Positions 18,552 through 28,175 of a stretch of 64,000 nucleotides of DNA are shown here, one piece after another (positions within the stretch are counted from its first letter, which is position 1; each line of letters opens with the position of its first letter). Origin of the DNA: Zygosaccharomyces rouxii (taxonomy: Eukaryota; Ascomycota; Saccharomycetes; Saccharomycetales; Saccharomycetaceae). Under the pieces are notes generated by a model. It was not told where the DNA came from, made no database searches, and worked only from the letters and a program-made list of their open reading frames with translations. The translations under genes and the position numbers were made by a program. Location of the stretch: positions 1,400,094 through 1,464,093 of the forward strand of contig NC_012992.1 of the NCBI RefSeq assembly GCF_000026365.1. Reading direction: 5' to 3'.

Positions 18552-20267
18552 ATGAATCCTAAAGTTTTAGTTCTTTCCATGGATAATTCAACGAAAAAAT
18601 TAAGGCCTAAGAGACTAAGAGTTTCTCATGCGTGTGATAACTGCAGGCTGAAGAAGAAGAAATGTGATGGCCAGCAGCCCTGTAAACTTTGTAAGAATTC
18701 CGAGAACGAATGTATATATTCGGATAGAAGAAGGCTAACGACAGGAACTGTATTAGCTGCTGGGGAATCGGAAGAACTGGCACCACTGCCACCAAGAGAT
18801 GTTGCTTTGAAACTGCTGTGGGAATCGTGGAGTAGGGCCTGCGTTTTGTTTAGATTTTACCACAGGCCTTCAATTGTTAGAATATTGGATTCTTTTTACG
18901 AATATCAAGAGGACCAACGCCAACACTTTACTGAGGAACAATCAAAGGCTAGGCCATTGATTTATGCGATTTTAGCAGTGGGGGCACTCTTCGCCAAGGA
19001 GGACTTACAAGAAGATGATGTTAGTACAAGGGAATTTTATCAAGATGAAGGTGAAAGTTATTTTCTGGCGGCAAAATCCATGTTGGATGTTACCAATATT
19101 ACGGATGTGTATTCGATTCAAACCATGTTCATGTTGACGATGTTTTTACAGTGTTCAGGTAATCTAAAAAGATGTTATTCGTATATGGGGATTGCATTAC
19201 GTGCGGCTATAGCTGAGGGTTTGCATAGAAAGAGTTCACTAATGGGGCCTACACCAATTGAAGATGAATCCAAGAAAAGATTATTTTGGACGGTTTACAA
19301 AGTTGATATCTATATGAATTGTATTATGGGGTTACCGCAGTCGATTTCTCAAAAAACTGTTAATATGGAACTACCAAAGGATTTAGATGATGAAAATATT
19401 ACGAATCAAGGATGTATAGATCAGCCTTGGGGTAAGCTCAGTAGTACCGGTATGAACAATGAGCATACAAAATTGATGTTAATACTTTCGAGAATTCACG
19501 ATACGTTGTACCCAGTACTAAAATGGGATGAAGGCACCCATAATAACATTTTATCTCTGCAAAACGATTTGGATCAATGGTTATTGCAACTACCATTACA
19601 GTTGAAACCAGGCTATGAATTTTTAGATGATACTGAACGGGATTACTACATGAAGCCTTGTAAACTGTTATACATGGATTATCTTTTGGCAAGAATTTTG
19701 ATGTGTAAACCATTTGTCCATTACATTGCGGTTGAGCCTGATCAAGCTCCACGTTATTCATTCCAAATCTCGATTGCGTGGAATTGTATCGAAGTTTCCC
19801 ATCAAGTGATTCATTTAGCTCATGAGATGATTGAAAACAATCTTCTGAGTAGTGGATACTGGTTTTCTGTGCATACAATTTTTTACAGTGTTACTTGTCT
19901 CATGTTTTACCAACATTTGTTGGACATTTCATTGGCTAAAAACAATGGTTTGGATGTGCAAAAGGATTGTGAATTAGGTGTTGATATTCTAATGTGTTTA
20001 AAAAATAGCACACAGGCTGGTGAAAGATCCTTTAATGTTTTGAATTCAATCTTCAAAGAATTTAATCATAAGATGACTGAACTTTCAATGCAAGCACTTG
20101 CAGCAGTGACTCCAAGAGAACCTGATGTTACGCCTGAAGATTTGAAATTTTTCAATATGGAAAGTGATGAATATTTGGATAGGTTGTTAAAAGATTTCTT
20201 ACCAGGAGATATGGATTTAGGTGATATAGGCTTCGGAAATCCTGTATTAGAAGAATTGGAAACATGA
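18552..20267 (+). CDS. YJL206C: Zn2Cys6 transcription factor, YJL206C-like
   Basis: A 571-residue protein from the first ATG; the frame runs upstream to a TTG at 18474. The zinc cluster is Cys28-x2-Cys31-x6-Cys38-x5-Cys44-x2-Cys47-x6-Cys54, preceded by the basic KKLRPKRLRVSHA. A middle homology (fungal-specific) domain covers about residues 90-400: WSRACVLFRFYHRPS, IYAILAVGALFAKED, then FMLTMFLQCSGNLKRCY and GIALRAAIAEGLHR. The C-terminus is acidic and may activate transcription. It lies between NCE101 and LAA1 exactly as YJL206C does in S. cerevisiae, which is the basis for the symbol. Target genes are unknown. Confidence 0.85.
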   Translation: MNPKVLVLSMDNSTKKLRPKRLRVSHACDNCRLKKKKCDGQQPCKLCKNSENECIYSDRRRLTTGTVLAAGESEELAPLPPRDVALKLLWESWSRACVLFRFYHRPSIVRILDSFYEYQEDQRQHFTEEQSKARPLIYAILAVGALFAKEDLQEDDVSTREFYQDEGESYFLAAKSMLDVTNITDVYSIQTMFMLTMFLQCSGNLKRCYSYMGIALRAAIAEGLHRKSSLMGPTPIEDESKKRLFWTVYKVDIYMNCIMGLPQSISQKTVNMELPKDLDDENITNQGCIDQPWGKLSSTGMNNEHTKLMLILSRIHDTLYPVLKWDEGTHNNILSLQNDLDQWLLQLPLQLKPGYEFLDDTERDYYMKPCKLLYMDYLLARILMCKPFVHYIAVEPDQAPRYSFQISIAWNCIEVSHQVIHLAHEMIENNLLSSGYWFSVHTIFYSVTCLMFYQHLLDISLAKNNGLDVQKDCELGVDILMCLKNSTQAGERSFNVLNSIFKEFNHKMTELSMQALAAVTPREPDVTPEDLKFFNMESDEYLDRLLKDFLPGDMDLGDIGFGNPVLEELET

Positions 20268-20572
20268 TTTTTCATATAAGTATTCTTTGAAATTATTAAG
20301 TAGGTGTACTCCTTTAACGTGTAATTAGATTTTATGTGGGGATTTTCACCCAAAAGCAATTGATATAGAACAAGACATAAATTGGATGTATGTCGAGCAA
20401 AAACTCAAAATGGTCGCTAAGAAGTTTTGAAGATTAAAGGTTATGGTAGGCAATGGCATGGTTTCTAGAGAAAAGGTTGTTCTTTTGATAATCCTTGATA
20501 TACAATTAATTTTGCTCAAAAACGATTAAACATAACTAAGAATCTTACAAAGAAGAACATCAATATTAAACA
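20268..20572. other. Intergenic upstream of tRNA-Gly
   Basis: About 300 bp of AT-rich sequence downstream of the zinc-cluster gene. No gene or clear repeat is seen. Confidence 0.4.
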
Positions 20573-20643
20573 GCGCAAGTGGTTTAGTGGTAAAATTCAT
20601 CGTTGCCATCGATGAGCCCCTGGTTCGATTCCGGGCTTGCGCA
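20573..20643 (+). tRNA. tRNA-Gly (anticodon GCC)
   Basis: The 71-nt cloverleaf has acceptor GCGCAAG pairing with CTTGCGC and discriminator A. The anticodon loop TTGCCAT gives GCC, and the T loop GGTTCGATTCC is canonical. It is intronless, and a T-rich terminator follows immediately. Confidence 0.95.
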
Positions 20644-20949
20644 TTTCTTTTTCAAAATTCATTTTGAATTACAATTTATTCCCGGCAGAGAACATCGCCC
20701 AACGTAGTGAAACACGCATTAAGTGGCAAGACGACAGAATAAGAGTTGTTCAAATACGACACCCTTGAAGATCTACGTGCTCATGTCATTATCCGTGTGC
20801 TATGATTTTTACTAGAGCCTTTAGACGCTCTCGCGTAGTGTTATTGGGGATCGAACAAAGTTCATTAAACATTGAAGTAACAAGGTCTAGAGATCAAGTA
20901 ATATTGGAAGAGACCAATCTTTTGAACATTATCATTTAATTATTTATGA
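20644..20949. other. LAA1 promoter region
   Basis: About 300 bp between tRNA-Gly and LAA1. The last in-frame-independent ATG before LAA1 (20946) opens a five-codon ORF that ends inside the LAA1 start region. Confidence 0.45.
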
Positions 20950-23900
20950 ATGCTCGGTTCTAGCCTGGTGGAAATCATTTCAATTTCTGAGAAGAAAAGA
21001 CATGATCTTCTCTCATGGGTTAGCAACAATTTCGACAATCTTTACAAGGGACAGAATTATGAAGAGAAAGATGAGTATACAAAGAGATTGTTTGAAGTCA
21101 ATGACAATTTAGAACAACTCGTACGATATCTGGCTAATGTAGAGGAGGAAAAAACTGTCGATTCGCACTACGTCTTCATCAGAGTGGCCCAGTTGTACAC
21201 TTTTTGTTTGACACGCCTAGAAAATACACACCCAGGTAAAATCTACGATGCATCTGAATTACTGGCAAATGTACTAGCAGAAGAACCTATTAAATTTGAA
21301 ATGGAACAAGATGCAAATGATAAGGATAAAAAGAAGAAAAAATCCAATCCTAAAAAGACCTACGTTTTTTCACCAGTTAAAGATTTAGCATGTACTGTTT
21401 TAACTCAATTTTTTGAGAGTTTTGGTAATAGAATATCTGCATTAGGACCATTAGTATCAGGAAGCATTTTCAAAAATATAAAGAAGATGTTAGAGAAGAC
21501 CAAATATATCCATGCTACTTATATGACTTCGATATTGCAATTGCATGCCGCCATTTTGAAGAATACGAAAAATATGCCCTCTAGTAACACTTTCTATGGG
21601 AAATTCGCCAAACTATCCAAGGTTATTATTGAAAGTATTCAAGTTGATCAAGAAGATTATCCAGTAGACTTTCTCTCGAGTATTATTGAAATTTGGTCAA
21701 ATTATTTGAAACAAGATCAATTCATTAAGGATCACGGTAATAATCTGAAGACCACATTGTGTGCCAAATTTAGTGAAAGGGAATGGGGTATGTTCGGATT
21801 GGCCAATGATCATACAAGGACTTATACCGCTAGATCGATAGCAGAAGTCTTGTTTCATTTTTTCAATATAAAAAAGTTGGTTACATTACCTGAGGTATGG
21901 GAAATATATGCAGAAATCTTTAGTCAAAGCACACAACGAGAACTGCAGGCCGGATGTTTTGAATCCATCATACATTTTATTGGATTGTGTTCAGCCGCCG
22001 ATAGCAATTTCTTTGGTGGTACCAATTACTTGGAAATTATAAGATCGTTGAGTAGCGCTATCTTTGACCGTCCAGATGCTCAGAACATAAGTATGGAGAC
22101 TTCATCCAGATATCTCAGATATTTTGAGCATATGCATGACATTCTCTTACCGAGGATATGGGATTCGTCCAAGAGCCAAATTCTTTTCCGAATAATGGGA
22201 TGTATTGAAGAACAGGAAAATGGCAACTCGAAAACTCGTGAAAATTCTCGATTCGCCATAAATGGGACACTAGGAAATCAATGGTTGACTTTGACTCAAC
22301 TGGAATTGGTACGTCGTTTACTTTGTGCTCTTTCATCATCTTTTGGTAATGAGCAACATATCGTCCAACAAATAAAGCATAAATTAATAGAGTTGAGCAC
22401 TTGTGACGTATTTATCGTTAGAATTCACTCTGTTGAGATTTTGAAAACCTTTTTGATGAGTTTCCGAGAATATTTAAGTGAAACCATCGAATCTCAACTA
22501 ACAGAATTATCTAACGATTTTGAATTGGAAGAAAACTTCCCTTTTTCCGTTAACCATGGGCGCTCTCTGGTAATAGCTAGTCTAATTGAGTGTGCCGATA
22601 AGGATTACGTGTCTTACGAACTTATCATGAGAATTACTATCTTCGCCACCTCTTTTATCAAAAATCATACAACTTCCACTAATTCCTCCATGTACTACAA
22701 GGGTTTGATTTGTTGGATTTTACTTATTGGATTAGTAAATTACAAGGACGAGCAGTATCTATCAATGCAATCTTCTCAATTGTTCTTATTCTGGAAAGTA
22801 TTACTTACTCATACTTTTACACACCATGATCAAGACGAACTTTACAAGAATCTCGAGATTAGGAACCATTCCTTAGTATGCCTTCTGACTTACTTGGGTA
22901 ATGTAACCATTCAGAAAGATATTGCCAAACAAGTGTCATATTTATTAACCAAATGTTCCAATTATAACCATTCTGTGACTGTTAAATCGAATAGCATAGA
23001 TAAAGCATTATTGATTAATGAGTATAGGTTGTTACAAGTCTATTTGAGGATAAACGAATTTATTAAAAAAGATTTCAATAGTTCCCTGTTGATTCTTATT
23101 GTGAAAAATTTCTCAGATCCCAATCTTTACGGTGAATCTGTTTCTCCAGGATTGGATGCAATTAAGAAGGCGGGAACTAAGAAACCATCAAAAGATGACG
23201 GTAAGGAAGATGTTATGCATCCCTCTGTAAATACTTTACTTTGCCAAAATGATGGTTTTGCCTTCGGTCTATCAAGTAAAATATCATCTTCTGCCGTTAG
23301 TGAGCTAACTATCAAGTCCCCAAAAATGCCACAATTTGAAGTTGGTCAGAATACTTTCTCGAGGAAGTACTGTTGGTACCAACCTTTTGAAGATGAAATC
23401 ACAAAACCTATTTTGCCAATTCTGTGCCTGGATTATCTGATCATGCTGTATGGTTCTAGAGGGTATTCTGGGAGAGATAGATACGGACCTAGAATCACTA
23501 CGTCACTAATAGATTCTTCAATGGAAATATTTTCCTTAGTCTTCCCATATTTGAATGCAAAAATCCAGTATTCTGTGATAGAGAGTTTAAACCTGTCAAT
23601 GTTTTCAAAATTAACTACACCTTTAAGGAGCGTAGCTATAGCGACAAATTCTGCTGTTGCCATTCATGGAGCTTTGAAAATCATTCAAGATAAAGAATTG
23701 TCGCTGGATATCAGTGTGGGTCAGCTTTTGTTGGAATCAGTAAAAAAGATAGATTTTTCTGATGATCCGTTTCTAACTTACCTAAAAGCAGAATGCATTG
23801 GATTGATAACCGCTGCTGTAAGTAGAGGTACAGCTGGCAAGGCCCTTCCAGAGTATGTTCTAGAACAAAGTAATATTATTATTAAAAATGTCGTTGACCA

Positions 23901-26900
23901 GAACGACCCATATTTGAGAGTTTTACATGCATTGTCACTATCAGCAATCTTCAAATATAACTCTCAAACGGCAAAATTCCACTCCCTCTTCGATGTCATT
24001 TTCACATTATTGAAAGATCCTCACCCCGTTGTGCATGCTTGGTCTTTGAAGGCGTTGCATGTTATTCTGAAAAAGCATCAATCAATGGATATATCGTTAG
24101 CTTCTGAATTGCTTCGCACACTGGAAGATATCGCAATGGATCCTAATTTTGGTACATATGGATCATCCATTATCCGTTATAATCACAGCAAGGAATTTGA
24201 TTCACATATCATGTTAGGTCAAATTTTTTGTACTTTGACAGAAACCGTGGGTCCTAGTATTCCTGATCTTGATAAAGCTGCTAAAGAAGCCTTCAGAAAT
24301 GTTACCTTCGGCTGCATCACCACAAATGATGTCGCGAGTGAATCATTAGGGTTAGCTATCTATGAAAATATTGCTACATTCAAACATTCTGGGATCTTAT
24401 GTGATGAGGTGTTCATTGGACTAGCTATGAACATGATTGGAGGATCTTTTATAACAGGATTTGGTGGATCTTATTTTAATTCACACTTTACGGGAACTGA
24501 AGACGTGATCCCGTTTACTACTAGTAGGAAAGCTACTTTTGACAACTTTAGACTATTTACCCAATTGCTTCGTTTGCAAAAAGGCGATATGTTCGTGAAA
24601 AACCTGGATATTCAAAGTTGGAGATATCTCACTCTATATCCAAATTCTCCCCATGTAATTGATTACTTTTTTGCATGGTTGGAACAGAGTTACAAAAATG
24701 ATGCTCATTGGTTCGAAAAGCTATGTGTGATGTTTAATATGACAAGAGGTAAGTTATTCGGAGGTGTTTTCCAAAGAGTCAATAAGATACTCGAAGATAA
24801 AGGGATAAAGAAGCCGGAAGAAAAGCAAATAAGAGGTGAAGAGGAGGAGTCCATCGCCAAGTCATCGGAAAAATCTGCGAAAGGGATTGTATCCGAGGGC
24901 TCTGAAAGTATATGTTGGCTTGCTAAGATTGCAATTCTTCGTCTAATTCTGTATCTCTGCGAGGAAATACAACTTGATCAGAAGTTATCCCATATTGTTG
25001 GTAAACAGGCCCCTTCCTTAATAAGAATATCATTCCAAGCATCTACTACAAGGGTTGTATTGATGAAAAGTATGGGGCTCAAAATTTTGAATATTTTATT
25101 AAAACAATATACGAGAATGAACAAGATGGAGGACAATCTAATGATCGAACAACAAGAGGCTCAAATTACTAGCGCTCTAATGCCGGCTTTCAGTGAAGGT
25201 AGTTCACCTGATAACGTGGCATCTGCAATTAATGTTGCCGCCGAATTCTTGGGTTCGAATATCGCACCTCTGGAGAGAATGAGCAGAATATCACAATTAC
25301 TAGTGACCCTTCTAGGTAATTTCAATGACAAGTCCTCTGACATCAAAGTCGGTGAGACTACAATTATTACCCAAAGAGCAAGGAGAAAGGTTGAACTTGC
25401 CATTTTGAACGCATGGGCTTGGCTGGTATACAGCTCTCTGTCGACAAAAAATGACGATTTATTTGTATTTGTGAAGGGATATTTGGATGTAGTAGTTCCA
25501 CTATGGATCATCTCACTACGTGAATACGTTATGGTAAAATATGAGGGTGTCAAAACAGAGGAGGAGCTCAAGAACGACCCCCGAGAGTCCTTGATAGAGT
25601 CCCAAAATACTAAGTTGGAATTATACAAACCGGTATGGTTGAATTTTGTTGTGGCACTAGGGTCTTTAATGGAGTCTGATCAAAAATACATTTGCAAATG
25701 CCTGAATGCTGAGGAACTAGAGAGTTTTATGTTTATTTTGTTTGCACAATGCATGGAAACAACGGTTAAGAACATAGACGATCATAGCACAAAGATGAAA
25801 GTATTACCAGCCTTGCACAACATATTGAAGAACAGTTTGCCCATCAATAATTTATTTGAGGACGACATTCACAGTGAGTTTGTGGGTATTTTAGATCGTT
25901 TGATGATTATGGGTGATAACAGTGAAAGAGTCCTATTAATTCATATTATCAACGATCTAGTTGTGGGGTATACAAAACAGAACAAATCACATGGATCATT
26001 TTTGGAAGGTATTGATAAGTTATATGAGCTGCTGAGGCTACTTCTCATACCAGTTGGAACAATTTTACCTTTCATAAAGGCAACAAGCGATGAGACTGAA
26101 TCCTCTGATAAAATAGATATCACTGATTCAGATTTGTCGGTTCTGAAACTGGCATTCGGTGTATTTGAATCGAATGTTAGCCAATTTGACGATTTATTCA
26201 AAGTTGATCTTTATGCATGTCTGCTCTTTATTATGGGCAGAATCTATCAATCGAAAGTTGCAGATTCTGTAGTAGGGACCATTCTTCCCCTTTTGAAATC
26301 TCTGACCAAGGGTCTAATTGGTGACGGTGAGCATGTTGGTATGCTTGATGTCTTCTATGGATCGATTAAGGGTGTCATGGGAACAAACGCAAACAAGCAA
26401 AACCAGTTGGCTACCATTCTAATTCTTTTAAGCAATGGTTACAAGGGATTTGACGAGAAAACGTTAGAAGAATTCAGCGACCTGTTAGTAGATGGGATAA
26501 AGAGGCAGGAGACACAGGCAATTGCCGTACAGGGATTTAAGACGGTAATTAATCTAAGTCAAAAACATGACAATTGCAGATATGTCTTGAATAAGGCCAT
26601 TAAGAGACTGTCATCGTCTTTGAAAGATGAAAAATCAGCTACTGTGCATAAATTAGTGCTTGAGATCTTGGGACTTTTAGCCAAAAAAGTTATGGAAGAG
26701 AAACCGGAAAGTGCAGTATCTGTCATCACATTAGTTCTGCTGCTTATCTTATCATCCTGCAGTACATGCCCAGAGGTTCGCGAAGCTGCTGGTGATAAAA
26801 TCGTTTCGATTATTCAGCTTGACCTTAGCGCTTTTAAATCAACCATAAACAGTAAATTGAACCAAGACCAGAAGCAAAGAATCGAAATGATTGTGGAGCA

Positions 26901-26973
26901 GTCTTCAGAATATCAGAGTATCGAAAGAAGTTCAGGCGGCAGCATTCCATTTGAATTAAGAGATTTCAATTGA
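20950..26973 (+). CDS. LAA1: Laa1, large HEAT-repeat AP-1 accessory protein
   Basis: A 2007-residue protein, nearly the length of S. cerevisiae Laa1 (2014). The whole sequence is an alpha-helical solenoid of HEAT-like repeats, for example LRVLHALSLSAIFKYN, HPVVHAWSLKALHVILKK and KLVLEILGLLAKKVM. A lysine-rich stretch KDKKKKKSNPKKT lies near residue 124. Laa1 associates with the clathrin adaptor AP-1 at the trans-Golgi/endosome; its metazoan relatives are HEATR5 proteins. Position between the YJL206C-like gene and NUC1 matches S. cerevisiae. The first ATG in this frame is preceded by an out-of-frame ATG 4 nt upstream. Confidence 0.93.
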   Translation: MLGSSLVEIISISEKKRHDLLSWVSNNFDNLYKGQNYEEKDEYTKRLFEVNDNLEQLVRYLANVEEEKTVDSHYVFIRVAQLYTFCLTRLENTHPGKIYDASELLANVLAEEPIKFEMEQDANDKDKKKKKSNPKKTYVFSPVKDLACTVLTQFFESFGNRISALGPLVSGSIFKNIKKMLEKTKYIHATYMTSILQLHAAILKNTKNMPSSNTFYGKFAKLSKVIIESIQVDQEDYPVDFLSSIIEIWSNYLKQDQFIKDHGNNLKTTLCAKFSEREWGMFGLANDHTRTYTARSIAEVLFHFFNIKKLVTLPEVWEIYAEIFSQSTQRELQAGCFESIIHFIGLCSAADSNFFGGTNYLEIIRSLSSAIFDRPDAQNISMETSSRYLRYFEHMHDILLPRIWDSSKSQILFRIMGCIEEQENGNSKTRENSRFAINGTLGNQWLTLTQLELVRRLLCALSSSFGNEQHIVQQIKHKLIELSTCDVFIVRIHSVEILKTFLMSFREYLSETIESQLTELSNDFELEENFPFSVNHGRSLVIASLIECADKDYVSYELIMRITIFATSFIKNHTTSTNSSMYYKGLICWILLIGLVNYKDEQYLSMQSSQLFLFWKVLLTHTFTHHDQDELYKNLEIRNHSLVCLLTYLGNVTIQKDIAKQVSYLLTKCSNYNHSVTVKSNSIDKALLINEYRLLQVYLRINEFIKKDFNSSLLILIVKNFSDPNLYGESVSPGLDAIKKAGTKKPSKDDGKEDVMHPSVNTLLCQNDGFAFGLSSKISSSAVSELTIKSPKMPQFEVGQNTFSRKYCWYQPFEDEITKPILPILCLDYLIMLYGSRGYSGRDRYGPRITTSLIDSSMEIFSLVFPYLNAKIQYSVIESLNLSMFSKLTTPLRSVAIATNSAVAIHGALKIIQDKELSLDISVGQLLLESVKKIDFSDDPFLTYLKAECIGLITAAVSRGTAGKALPEYVLEQSNIIIKNVVDQNDPYLRVLHALSLSAIFKYNSQTAKFHSLFDVIFTLLKDPHPVVHAWSLKALHVILKKHQSMDISLASELLRTLEDIAMDPNFGTYGSSIIRYNHSKEFDSHIMLGQIFCTLTETVGPSIPDLDKAAKEAFRNVTFGCITTNDVASESLGLAIYENIATFKHSGILCDEVFIGLAMNMIGGSFITGFGGSYFNSHFTGTEDVIPFTTSRKATFDNFRLFTQLLRLQKGDMFVKNLDIQSWRYLTLYPNSPHVIDYFFAWLEQSYKNDAHWFEKLCVMFNMTRGKLFGGVFQRVNKILEDKGIKKPEEKQIRGEEEESIAKSSEKSAKGIVSEGSESICWLAKIAILRLILYLCEEIQLDQKLSHIVGKQAPSLIRISFQASTTRVVLMKSMGLKILNILLKQYTRMNKMEDNLMIEQQEAQITSALMPAFSEGSSPDNVASAINVAAEFLGSNIAPLERMSRISQLLVTLLGNFNDKSSDIKVGETTIITQRARRKVELAILNAWAWLVYSSLSTKNDDLFVFVKGYLDVVVPLWIISLREYVMVKYEGVKTEEELKNDPRESLIESQNTKLELYKPVWLNFVVALGSLMESDQKYICKCLNAEELESFMFILFAQCMETTVKNIDDHSTKMKVLPALHNILKNSLPINNLFEDDIHSEFVGILDRLMIMGDNSERVLLIHIINDLVVGYTKQNKSHGSFLEGIDKLYELLRLLLIPVGTILPFIKATSDETESSDKIDITDSDLSVLKLAFGVFESNVSQFDDLFKVDLYACLLFIMGRIYQSKVADSVVGTILPLLKSLTKGLIGDGEHVGMLDVFYGSIKGVMGTNANKQNQLATILILLSNGYKGFDEKTLEEFSDLLVDGIKRQETQAIAVQGFKTVINLSQKHDNCRYVLNKAIKRLSSSLKDEKSATVHKLVLEILGLLAKKVMEEKPESAVSVITLVLLLILSSCSTCPEVREAAGDKIVSIIQLDLSAFKSTINSKLNQDQKQRIEMIVEQSSEYQSIERSSGGSIPFELRDFN

Positions 26974-27113
26974 TTGATATTTGGAGTTATTTCGGAGTTG
27001 GAAAAATTTTTGTATAAAATAAGTTCATCGAACATAGACATATCTTATAAAAGACATAGCGAGATCTAGATCAAGATAATCGTTTTCTAAAGCCTTGCCT
27101 CGAAATTTATAGA

Positions 27114-28106
27114 ATGAGTGCAAGATTCCTTTATTCCGGTTTAGCCGGTGCAGGTATTGGATCCGGTATTGCAACTTATTTCTGGGGTAAATCAAGCTCA
27201 TCGAGTAATACTAGTGTAGCTGCACCTCCTCCAGTTGTTGGTGGATCTGGTGCACCAAACGGTAAACTGACAGCTATTGGTAGTAATTTAAATCCTGCCG
27301 CTTTTTTTCAATATGGTTTCCCGGGACCTGTGCATGATCTGGAGAATAGAGATGAATTCGTCTCATGCTTCAATAGACAGACAAGAAATCCATATTGGGT
27401 CGTCGAACATATTACACCCGAGTCTTTAGCTGGCAAAAATGCTGATAGAAAGAATTCAGTGTTTAAAGAAGATGAGGCTATCCCTGAAATGTTCAGGGGA
27501 AGACTGAGAGACTATTTTAGGTCAGGTTACGATCGTGGTCATCAGGCACCAGCCGCTAATGCTAAATTCTCTCAAAAGGCCATGGACGATACTTTTTATT
27601 TGACTAACATGTGTCCACAAGTTGGTGATGGATTTAACCGTGATTACTGGGCTCATTTGGAATACTTCTGTAGACAATTGGCGGGCCAATATAATAGCGT
27701 TAGAATTGTCACTGGACCACTTTATTTGCCAAAGAAGGATCCTGTAGATGGCAAATCTAGAGTTACATATGAGGTGATCGGTAACCCACCTAGTATATCA
27801 GTTCCTACTCATTTCTTCAAATTGATTGTTGGTGAGAAACCTGTTAAAAGCCCAAATTCTGATAACATTTCCGTGGCGGCTTTTGTGCTTCCTAATGCAC
27901 CTATTCCTAACGAGACGAAGTTGACTGATTTTGAGGTCCCTGTGAATGCATTAGAGAGAAGCTCAGGCTTACAATTTTTCCAAAGAGTGCCAGAAAACAA
28001 GAAGAAAGCGTTATGCGAGGAAGTTGAATGCAAAATTACTGTTAGAGAATTTCAGAAGGCTTTACCACAACCGAAGCAACAGCTGTCGCTACCTCCACCT
28101 AAATAA
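27114..28106 (+). CDS. NUC1: Mitochondrial nuclease Nuc1 (EndoG family)
   Basis: A 330-residue protein (S. cerevisiae 329). The N-terminal hydrophobic segment (LYSGLAGAGIGSGIATYFWG) acts as mitochondrial targeting and membrane anchor, followed by a Ser/Pro-rich linker. The DNA/RNA non-specific endonuclease domain contains the DRGH catalytic motif (residues 140-143; His143 the general base) and downstream NMCPQVGDGFNRDYW with the metal-binding Asn. Nuc1 degrades DNA and RNA in mitochondria and acts in apoptosis-like death and recombination. It sits 140 bp after LAA1 on the same strand, in the S. cerevisiae order. Confidence 0.95.
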   Translation: MSARFLYSGLAGAGIGSGIATYFWGKSSSSSNTSVAAPPPVVGGSGAPNGKLTAIGSNLNPAAFFQYGFPGPVHDLENRDEFVSCFNRQTRNPYWVVEHITPESLAGKNADRKNSVFKEDEAIPEMFRGRLRDYFRSGYDRGHQAPAANAKFSQKAMDDTFYLTNMCPQVGDGFNRDYWAHLEYFCRQLAGQYNSVRIVTGPLYLPKKDPVDGKSRVTYEVIGNPPSISVPTHFFKLIVGEKPVKSPNSDNISVAAFVLPNAPIPNETKLTDFEVPVNALERSSGLQFFQRVPENKKKALCEEVECKITVREFQKALPQPKQQLSLPPPK

Positions 28107-28175
28107 TGGTCGCCATACTCCATAGCACATGATACATGCCATTTTGTGCAACGCTATACTATACTATATACACAT

